A stretch of DNA of 20,607 bases. Origin: Willaertia magna. Its lineage: Eukaryota > Heterolobosea > Eutetramitea > Acrasida > Naegleriidae. Below are positions 6,901 to 12,993 of this stretch, piece after piece (the first letter of the stretch is position 1; every line of letters starts with the position of its first letter). The DNA lies in contig CADWAF010002358.1 of the NCBI GenBank assembly GCA_902984215.1, forward strand, positions 1 through 20,607, given 5' to 3'. The notes under the pieces were generated by a model. It ran no database searches. It was not told the DNA's origin and saw nothing but the letters and a program-made list of their open reading frames with translations. The position numbers and the translations under genes were made by a program.

Positions 6901-7601
6901 TTAAAATCCCTGAAACACCTGAAGGATTTGGAAATGATTTAAAATATATAGTTGATTCATCATTATGTGGAATAGGTAATCATTTAAGAAAATTAGGAGT
7001 TGATATTAAATTTGATAAAACATATTCCGATGCTTTTATTTTACATTTAGCTAAACTTGAAGATAGAATAATAATTACACGTTCAACTAAATTAATGTAT
7101 AGATTAGTTGAAAAAGAGAAAACAATAAAGAATTGGAAAGAAAAATTGAAAATACTTGAAAATGAAGAATTACTGAATGAAATGATTAAACAAAGATTAA
7201 TCAAACCATTTCAATGTAAAGAAGAGATTGAAGAAGAGAAGGAAATATTAAAAGATAATATTGAACAAAATATTATACCTTATAAATTATATTGGGTTAC
7301 AAGTGTTGGATCTAAAGAACAATTAAGAGAGATTGTTGATAAATTTAAAATTATATTTGTAAAAGATAAAATGTTTACAAGATGTTTTCATTGTAATGGT
7401 ATAATTGTAGAAGTAACTAAAGAAGATGTTAAAGATATACTTTTTAAGAAAACTTTAGAAAATAATGAACGTTTTACTCAATGTTTAGAATGCAAACAAG
7501 TTTTTTGGGGAAGTGAAGACGGTAATGCTTATCAAAGAAAGTTTTTTAAGAATTCAATAGAGTTTTGTGAAGAATACTCTTATCATCCTTTAGAATTGTA
7601 A
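6849..7601 (+). CDS. Mut7-C (PIN-like RNase) domain protein with C-terminal zinc ribbon
   Basis: 250 residues from the ATG at 6849, which follows an A-run. The family pattern is visible: YIVDSSLCGIGNHLRKLGVD (33-52), matching the D..L..L...LR.LG.D core; SDAFILHLAK (60-69); RIIITRS (73-79). A charged insert (about 85-145) and a second block (KLYWVTSVGSKEQLREIV) follow. The end carries two CxxC pairs, TRCFHCNG and TQCLECKQVFWGS, the zinc ribbon typical of Mut7-C proteins. The usual TRD is TRS (Ser79) here, so one expected acidic residue is missing and nuclease activity is uncertain. No 3'-5' exonuclease domain (as in EXD3/mut-7) is attached. Its stop is 12 nt from the opposing hydrolase stop. 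Confidence 0.8.
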   Translation: MSIKDNNNKEEKTRNILIKIPETPEGFGNDLKYIVDSSLCGIGNHLRKLGVDIKFDKTYSDAFILHLAKLEDRIIITRSTKLMYRLVEKEKTIKNWKEKLKILENEELLNEMIKQRLIKPFQCKEEIEEEKEILKDNIEQNIIPYKLYWVTSVGSKEQLREIVDKFKIIFVKDKMFTRCFHCNGIIVEVTKEDVKDILFKKTLENNERFTQCLECKQVFWGSEDGNAYQRKFFKNSIEFCEEYSYHPLEL

Positions 7602-7603
7602 AT

Positions 7604-7609
7604 TTTATT
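7604..7609 (-). terminator. Poly(A) signal AATAAA for the 3-hydroxyisobutyryl-CoA hydrolase gene
   Basis: Minus-strand AATAAA four bases past the hydrolase stop, between the two convergent stops. Confidence 0.5.
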
Positions 7610-7612
7610 AAA
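7607..7612 (+). terminator. Poly(A) signal ATTAAA for the Mut7-C gene
   Basis: ATTAAA lies in the 12-nt gap between opposing stop codons and overlaps the minus-strand AATAAA at 7609-7604. Confidence 0.4.
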
Positions 7613-7613
7613 A

Positions 7614-8855
7614 TTAAGCTAATTCATTACCAGCACAAATCTTTTCACTCGTAATACTCACACTTTCAAAATACTTATCAATATCTTTCTTTGAAATTTG
7701 GTCAATTGAGGCAGGATTCCATTTTGGATTCTTATCTTTGTCAACTAAAGCAGCACGAACACCTTCAAAGAAATCATGACCAAGCATCATTTGTTTTGCC
7801 ATACCATATTCCATATCAAAACATTCTTTATAACCTAATACAGCACCAATTCTTAATTGTCTATGAACTACCCTTAAGCTTGTTGGTGACATTTTAGCAA
7901 GTGTTGCTAAAGTATGTTCAGCATGTTTAGTATTTAATTTATGTAATGCTTCTAAAATATTATGAACTGAAGTATTTTCTTTTGGATCAAAAAGTGAAAT
8001 CTCCTTTTCATTCTTTGCAAAATGATTCGCACGCTCACCTGTTAAATATTTATTTTGTGGATATTTCTTCTTAATTTCTTCAATAATCATTTCCTTGTTA
8101 ACAGAACTATCCTTACTTAATTGAATTAAAAACTTTTCAAGATCATGTAAATGATCACTTGGAACGAACAAAGTTGCAACTCCAGCAGAAACACATTCTT
8201 CAGCCTTTAATCTTGATCCAGTTAATGCCAAATACATTCCTAAACCTGTCATTTCTAATCTTGGAAGGAAGTAACTTCCACCAACATCACAAAAGAATCC
8301 AATTAAAGTTTCTGGCATTGCAAACTCTGTCTTTTCAGTTGCAATTCTTATAGTATTTGGTTGAACACTTAAACCAACACCACCACCCATTGTGATACCA
8401 TTCAATAATGAAACATGAACTTTTTGATGTTTTTCATAAAGAGTACCAATAAGATAATTTAATTGATATTCTTCTGCAAAGAATTTTGGATCTTTAGTTT
8501 CATAAATAGCCTTAATATCACCTCCTGCACAAAATGCTTTATCTCCAGCTCCTTTTAATACAATCACTTTATTTTCTTCATTATTAGAAATTTGTTCATA
8601 TTTTGGTGTCATTTCACGAACCATTCCAAGGTTTAATGCATTGTAGGCTTTAGGTCTATTTAAAGTAACAAATTGAATGGAAGGATCGGAACCAGTTTCA
8701 TGGAAAATCACTTCACTTGATTGGTGGCTAGTAGAAACATTTAAATTACTATGAAAGCCTTGTGGTGTTGTTTTACCATTGATTATCTTCTTAAAGGCTT
8801 GTTGCTTGGAATTGCCGCTCAAGATTTCCGCTACTTTTAAAAATTGTTTTTTCAT
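7614..8855 (-). CDS. HIBCH: 3-hydroxyisobutyryl-CoA hydrolase, mitochondrial
   Basis: 413 residues of the enoyl-CoA hydratase/isomerase superfamily. Reaction: hydrolysis of 3-hydroxyisobutyryl-CoA to 3-hydroxyisobutyrate in valine breakdown. Evidence: LNRPKAYNALN (65-75), the oxyanion-hole segments AFCAGGDIKA (107-116) and GITMGGGVGLS (153-163), and the HIBCH-specific MPETLIGFFCDVGGSYFLPR (180-199), where Glu182 and Asp190 match the catalytic pair of the human enzyme. The C-terminal half with MMLGHDFFEGVRAALVDKDKNPKWNP is also typical. The N-terminal 40 residues are Lys/Gln/Ser-rich without acidic clusters apart from one Glu, suiting a mitochondrial presequence. The start is secure because the next Met (78) is inside the fold. 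It starts 30 bp from the divergent coiled-coil gene. Confidence 0.95.
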   Translation of the reverse strand: MKKQFLKVAEILSGNSKQQAFKKIINGKTTPQGFHSNLNVSTSHQSSEVIFHETGSDPSIQFVTLNRPKAYNALNLGMVREMTPKYEQISNNEENKVIVLKGAGDKAFCAGGDIKAIYETKDPKFFAEEYQLNYLIGTLYEKHQKVHVSLLNGITMGGGVGLSVQPNTIRIATEKTEFAMPETLIGFFCDVGGSYFLPRLEMTGLGMYLALTGSRLKAEECVSAGVATLFVPSDHLHDLEKFLIQLSKDSSVNKEMIIEEIKKKYPQNKYLTGERANHFAKNEKEISLFDPKENTSVHNILEALHKLNTKHAEHTLATLAKMSPTSLRVVHRQLRIGAVLGYKECFDMEYGMAKQMMLGHDFFEGVRAALVDKDKNPKWNPASIDQISKKDIDKYFESVSITSEKICAGNELA

Positions 8856-8885
8856 TTTTTTTACAAAAAAAAATAATGAAACATC
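8856..8885. promoter_or_regulatory. 30-bp divergent intergenic region
   Basis: Only 30 bp separate the two start codons, and most of it is an A/T run. Core promoter elements or transcription starts for at least one gene must lie inside the other's coding sequence, or the leaders are nearly absent. No TATA-like box is clearly separable from the A-tract. Confidence 0.6.
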
Positions 8886-8959
8886 ATGAGCAAGTCGAAC
8901 CTAGCGGCAAGCCCTTCATCGAATTCGTTACAAACGTATCATCATCATGTTTTATATAA
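8876..8959 (+). other. Upstream ORF overlapping the coiled-coil start
   Basis: An ATG at 8876, ten bases before the main ATG in another frame, opens a 27-codon frame ending with TAA at 8957-8959. If included in the mRNA it would compete with the main start. If transcription begins downstream of it, it has no effect. Confidence 0.35.
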
Positions 8960-11075
8960 TGAACAAAATAGCACCTTAAATCAAAGAAACACTAGCGTTC
9001 CGGCAATAGTTCCTCATTCCATTAATAATTCTTCCTCTAATTTGTTTGGAGATGATAGCCTTAATAGCACAATTTCTCCCCCAAGCAATATATTTGTTAT
9101 AATGCAAGAAAGTGATAAAGAAAGAGAAAATGAATTGAGAGAAATGTTGGATATGATTGTGGATCCTGAGATGGATAATGAACAACAACGTTATTCCTCT
9201 AATGAAAGTGGTATTAAATTACCACAACAAACACACTCTACAAATAATAACAATGCAGAATCAAATATTAATATTAACTCTGAATTACACTCTTCAGATG
9301 AGTCTTTGGATTTACCTAATTGCCCAGGAGTAACATTGGAGAGACTTTATAAACAACTTTCTAAGGTCACAGTTGAGTATAAGGCAGCTAGAAAGATTTT
9401 GGAACAATTCAGAAAGAAAGAGGAAGTTTTTAATAATATTATTAATGAAAATAATTCTATAAAAGAGAGGCTGAAAAAGTACGAAGAGTACTTTGCTTTT
9501 TCAAAAGTACAGGAAAAGGGATTATCTAGTCTTGAGCAATATAGAGGAGAGTTATTGAGTAAAAGATCAACTGAAAATGAACATCTCAATAATAAAATAT
9601 TTGAACTAAGTTCTAAGATGGGATCATATGAAACTGCTCTAATGCAACAAAGTGAAGCAATAAAAAGTTATAAAATGCAAATGAAAACACTGACTGACCA
9701 ATTAGCATCCTCAGAGACTTTATCAATGTCGAGAGCCACAGCTATTAAAAACTTGGAGAATAAGTTGGAAAGAATGAATTCTGCTTACAAAACTAATCAA
9801 AACATTATAGTAGAAACAAATTCCTCAGTAGATGGTTACAAACAAAAAATTGCTAGTATGGAAAGGGAAGTTCAAAAATATAAAGAATACTGTGAAGAAT
9901 ATAAGAAAAAGGCAGAAGAGGCAATCTATGAAATGAAAGTATCAAAAAAAGAAAAATCTAAGGTAGATGAAGAAAATGTTAAACTAAGGAATACTGTCGA
10001 AGAATTAAACAACAGAGCATCACAACTTGAAAAAAACGAGTTTAGTCAACAATTTTACGATGATTACTCCAAGAATTTACAAGAAAGACACAAAGCTGAA
10101 TTACAAAAATTAAGGAAAAACCATTCTGATGAAATTCATCGTTTATGTGAAGATTACGAAGGAACCATTTCCACCTTAAGAAATCAACTCCAAATAATGT
10201 CTGAAAACAACAAAGTCACATTTTCTATAGGATCTCAAACAGTAGAATGTAAAGTTGAAAATTCTACCCAAACTACCATAACATCTTCCTCCCTAAACTT
10301 TGAAGATAATGAAAGAGAATTACAAAAACACAGAGAGGAAATCAAAAGACTAATGAAAAGGTGTACCAAAATTGAATCAGAAAATAATGAACTCAAATCA
10401 TTTTTAGAAAAAGTAAAAAGAGAGTATGCACAAGAAAAAGAAAAATTGATTATTACAAAACAAGAGGAATTGGAAAACCTCACTAAAATAGGTGGAGAAA
10501 AAGAAAGTATTTTATCTTCCTTAAAACAAAAACTAGAAGAGGAGGAAAGAAAATGCAGCGGTCTACAAAAGAAACTAGAAGAGAAAGAATTGCAATTTAA
10601 GAATGAAATGGAAGTTAAGGAAAGAGATATTGAAGAAATGGAATCTGAAAAAAATAAGGCATTGTTACAATTAAGAAAACAAATGACAAGAGACAAAGAA
10701 AATGTTCTTAAAATTGAAACAGACAGGATATATAAAGAAAAAAACAAAATGATAGACGAACTAAGAGAAAGAATAACAGTATTAGAAGAAAAAGTTTTAA
10801 GAGAAGATATAGATTCTGGAAAACTACGACAAGTAATTGAAACGCTTAGAAATAAGATTAAAACTATTAAGGCAGAAAATTTGGATTTAATACACCAAAA
10901 TGATGAACTTTCTCAGAAATTGTCAGAATTTCAAAGAACAAAGAGAATAGCATTAAAATATAAAACCAAGTTGGACCAAATGAAAAGCTTATTAACAGAA
11001 CAAATATCAACTAACCAATACTTGAGAGATCATTTAGAGAGATTAAACAAAAGGAAAGATACGAATGGAGAGTGA
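8886..11075 (+). CDS. Long coiled-coil protein with a central TQT-type (LC8-like) linker
   Basis: 729 residues. Residues 1-140 are Ser/Asn-rich and probably disordered, with a His cluster near 18. A conserved-looking stretch follows (LPNCPGVTLERLYKQLSKVT, about 145-165). Heptad-like Glu/Lys/Leu coiled coil runs from about 155 to 440. A short non-helical linker (445-470) contains SQT (450-452) and TQT (461-463), then a second coiled coil continues to about 720. No catalytic domain, TM helix or signal peptide is seen. The shape suggests a cytoskeletal, centrosomal or basal-body structural protein, but the family is not recognised. The next in-frame Met (about 72) is an alternative start, as the first 70 residues are low-complexity. 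This is the only gene here that stops with TGA. Confidence 0.85.
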   Translation: MSKSNLAASPSSNSLQTYHHHVLYNEQNSTLNQRNTSVPAIVPHSINNSSSNLFGDDSLNSTISPPSNIFVIMQESDKERENELREMLDMIVDPEMDNEQQRYSSNESGIKLPQQTHSTNNNNAESNININSELHSSDESLDLPNCPGVTLERLYKQLSKVTVEYKAARKILEQFRKKEEVFNNIINENNSIKERLKKYEEYFAFSKVQEKGLSSLEQYRGELLSKRSTENEHLNNKIFELSSKMGSYETALMQQSEAIKSYKMQMKTLTDQLASSETLSMSRATAIKNLENKLERMNSAYKTNQNIIVETNSSVDGYKQKIASMEREVQKYKEYCEEYKKKAEEAIYEMKVSKKEKSKVDEENVKLRNTVEELNNRASQLEKNEFSQQFYDDYSKNLQERHKAELQKLRKNHSDEIHRLCEDYEGTISTLRNQLQIMSENNKVTFSIGSQTVECKVENSTQTTITSSSLNFEDNERELQKHREEIKRLMKRCTKIESENNELKSFLEKVKREYAQEKEKLIITKQEELENLTKIGGEKESILSSLKQKLEEEERKCSGLQKKLEEKELQFKNEMEVKERDIEEMESEKNKALLQLRKQMTRDKENVLKIETDRIYKEKNKMIDELRERITVLEEKVLREDIDSGKLRQVIETLRNKIKTIKAENLDLIHQNDELSQKLSEFQRTKRIALKYKTKLDQMKSLLTEQISTNQYLRDHLERLNKRKDTNGE

Positions 11076-11088
11076 GATGTTTAAACTT

Positions 11089-11107
11089 ACTTTACAAATT
11101 GTAAAGT
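11089..11107. repeat. 19-bp palindrome ACTTTACAA-A-TTGTAAAGT
   Basis: Perfect 9-bp arms around one base, 14 nt after the coiled-coil stop and 35 nt before the next start. It could be a 3'-UTR hairpin, a transcription-factor palindrome for the next gene, or chance in AT-rich DNA. Confidence 0.5.
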
Positions 11108-11141
11108 TTTATTAACAAAAGAAAAAAAAATAAGCAGAAAC

Positions 11142-11783
11142 ATGTTTAATGATGAAGATAACAACTCAATAACGAATTATAATTCTGCTTTTGATAAACC
11201 CATTCTAGATGATGATATTATTAATGATTTACGAAAGAAGTATATGAATTTAATAGAAATTAATACATCGGAAATTGAAAGAAATTATTTATTATCGGAA
11301 GTCGCTGAAAAGTCTAAATCAACAACTTACTCACATCATTTTCATCGCCTTATACTCCAGTATGGATGTAAATTAATGTCTTCCAATAGATTTAAAGAAA
11401 TATCCAACAAATATTTTCCGTTTATGGCTCACACCAACTTTAAAATTTTACTATTTCTGTGTATAATTGGTTATGCTTATCTTAAGCTAAAAAAGGTAAC
11501 ACCAAAAAATCATTTAATGTTTAGATTGTTGGATGACGTAAGTATAAATAACAATTAAAATTAATAACCCTTAAAGTTTTGGTTTGTTTTAATATTGGGG
11601 ATTAAGAATTTTTACTATCAAATTTTTTCTAAAGGTTTTCGATCAGATATTGGAAACATTTTAAAATTAGTGCTTATTATTTTCTTTAACAGAATTTGTG
11701 GAGGTTCCACTCAAAGAACATTAGAAAATGATTTCTTCTTCTCTGCCTCTGGTAATGTTATATTGAGCTATTTCTTCATGTAA
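11142..11783 (+). CDS. Small putative membrane protein, at least two exons, unknown family
   Basis: Exon 1 is 11142-11537 (132 codons). It ends at a perfect GTAAGT donor that the unspliced frame would otherwise read through for only a few codons. The preferred exon 2 is 11577-11783 (68 codons), giving 200 residues; an alternative acceptor at 11606 (69-nt intron) is also in frame and removes 10 residues. The N-terminus is acidic and Asn-rich, the middle is polar and helical, and hydrophobic stretches occur at about 98-114 (NFKILLFLCIIGYAYL), after the splice (FWFVLILG) and near 160 (LKLVLIIFF). The final ATG TAA reads ATGTAAGG, itself a possible donor, so the stop could be intronic and the C-terminus differ. 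I recognise no family. Confidence 0.5.
11538..11576 (+). other. Intron in the small membrane-protein gene (39 nt, acceptor ambiguous)
   Basis: Donor GTAAGT at 11538, first usable AG at 11576 (CTTAAAG). Phase 0 on both sides. The alternative AG at 11606 would give 69 nt; the shorter form matches the 40-53 nt introns nearby and the first-AG tendency. Confidence 0.55.
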
Positions 11784-11843
11784 GGTCGTTCATAACAAAT
11801 TTATTTATTCTAAAGAAAGGAAGAAATTTTGTACAAAACTTAA

Positions 11844-11849
11844 TTTATT
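11844..11849 (-). terminator. Poly(A) signal AATAAA for Derlin
   Basis: Minus-strand AATAAA 87 nt beyond the Derlin stop, inside the probable 3' UTR of the opposing gene. Confidence 0.4.
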
Positions 11850-11881
11850 ATTTAAGCGATTGTCTTATTTTACAGTTGTTT

Positions 11882-11887
11882 AATAAA
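11882..11887 (+). terminator. Poly(A) signal AATAAA for the small membrane-protein gene
   Basis: AATAAA 99 nt after the plus-strand stop. It lies past the minus-strand AATAAA at 11849, so the two 3' UTRs should overlap. Confidence 0.4.
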
Positions 11888-11935
11888 ATCAACATTTTCA
11901 AAATATTAACATGATTCTATATACATTTCAATTAG

Positions 11936-12760
11936 TTATTGATCATTTTCCTCTACATTACGTTGTTGCCTTAAGGTTAGATTATTTTCTCTCCTAGATT
12001 CTTCTTCCTCTTGTTGTCTATCCAATTCATCATCTTCTTGTTCTCTTCTCCTTTCCTCTTCTTCATGATCTTCTACATCAAAGAAATTTGGTGGGTCATG
12101 TATTGGTTGTTGATCATTTTCTATATTATTATCATTGGGGAATAAGAAAGATATAAATTTAGGAGTAGCTAATGGATCAACACCTTGGAATTCACCAGGT
12201 ATAACATCTTTTAAAAAGAAATAAACATGACCAACAAAGATACCAACAATATCAACAACAGGACTCATTCCCATTAATAAACCTATTCCTAATAACACCC
12301 ATGCTAAATAACCAGCACCAACAGTAAATAAACCATAAATTCTAAATTGTTCATGTGGATTCTTTCTACTCCAAATATATAATAACATAATTACTAAAGA
12401 ATGACTCATAAATGGTAATTGTAATAAAGGTGCTATACATAACATCATTATTGATCCTAATAAAATTAAATAAAAGAAATCGGCACTTTTTCTATGAAAT
12501 GAATGTTCTTCTAATCTTCTACAATAGAAATACAAGAAATATAAATGTAATATAAAATTAATACTAAATTTATCAAAAAATAAAAAATTAGTTATTAATC
12601 TCCACACTTGAAAGTCATAAATTACAGTTTGAAAATTAAGATACAATTGTAATGGATTTAATAAATCAAATGTTACAGCAAAACTTGTTATTGTTGATAA
12701 AGTTAGGAATGTGCGTGTAATCACCGGAATTGAAAAATACCATTGTTCAAAATTTGTCAT
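11936..12760 (-). CDS. Derlin family ER membrane protein (ERAD rhomboid pseudoprotease)
   Basis: 274 residues starting just after an A-run. Derlins lack rhomboid catalytic residues and help extract misfolded proteins from the ER with p97/VCP. Evidence: N-terminal FEQWYFSIPVITRTFLT (4-20), the conserved WR in QVWRLITNFLFF (51-62), RLEEHSFHRKSADFFY, and the GxxxG motif in GIFVGHVYFFLKDVIPG (173-189). About six hydrophobic segments fit the rhomboid fold. No catalytic GxSG appears. The C-terminal 70 residues are Glu/Arg/Gln-rich and disordered (HEEEERRREQEDDELDRQQ); the FxGxGxxL-type SHP box for p97 seen in animal Derlins was not found. Derlin-1 versus Derlin-2/3 class was not resolved. Confidence 0.93.
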   Translation of the reverse strand: MTNFEQWYFSIPVITRTFLTLSTITSFAVTFDLLNPLQLYLNFQTVIYDFQVWRLITNFLFFDKFSINFILHLYFLYFYCRRLEEHSFHRKSADFFYLILLGSIMMLCIAPLLQLPFMSHSLVIMLLYIWSRKNPHEQFRIYGLFTVGAGYLAWVLLGIGLLMGMSPVVDIVGIFVGHVYFFLKDVIPGEFQGVDPLATPKFISFLFPNDNNIENDQQPIHDPPNFFDVEDHEEEERRREQEDDELDRQQEEEESRRENNLTLRQQRNVEENDQ

Positions 12761-12993
12761 TTTTTTTTAAGGATTTTAAACACGTTTTCTTCTTATTTCC
12801 GAGGTTTATGCCTTCAGTCTTTGCTGGATAATGATTCAAATAACAACAACAATTTTAGAGATTAAACCATCCCTATTTAATGCAAATTTAAAATTGATAA
12901 GATCCAATTGTTATTTAAAATCTTAAAATAATTTTATCAACTATTTAAGCCTTTTTGTATTCTAAAAATTAAAAAAAAAATTGAAAAAAAAAT
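12761..12993. promoter_or_regulatory. Divergent promoter region between Derlin and MetRS
   Basis: 233 bp, the longest gene-free stretch between confidently called genes. It holds A-runs at each start, an AAC-rich patch (about 12840-12853) and a loose inverted pair TTGATAA / TTATCAA (about 12895 and 12938). No RNA gene was recognised. Confidence 0.4.

Noticed and set aside
10235..10747. 170-codon minus-strand frame inside the coiled-coil gene
   Set aside because: It is the Ser/Phe/Leu shadow of a Glu/Lys-rich coiled coil; the plus-strand frame is continuous and has heptad periodicity.
12890..12950. Possible structured RNA in the Derlin/MetRS spacer (TTGATAA / TTATCAA pair)
   Set aside because: The arms are only 7 bp, A/T-only and far apart, with no conserved internal structure; expected by chance in such DNA.
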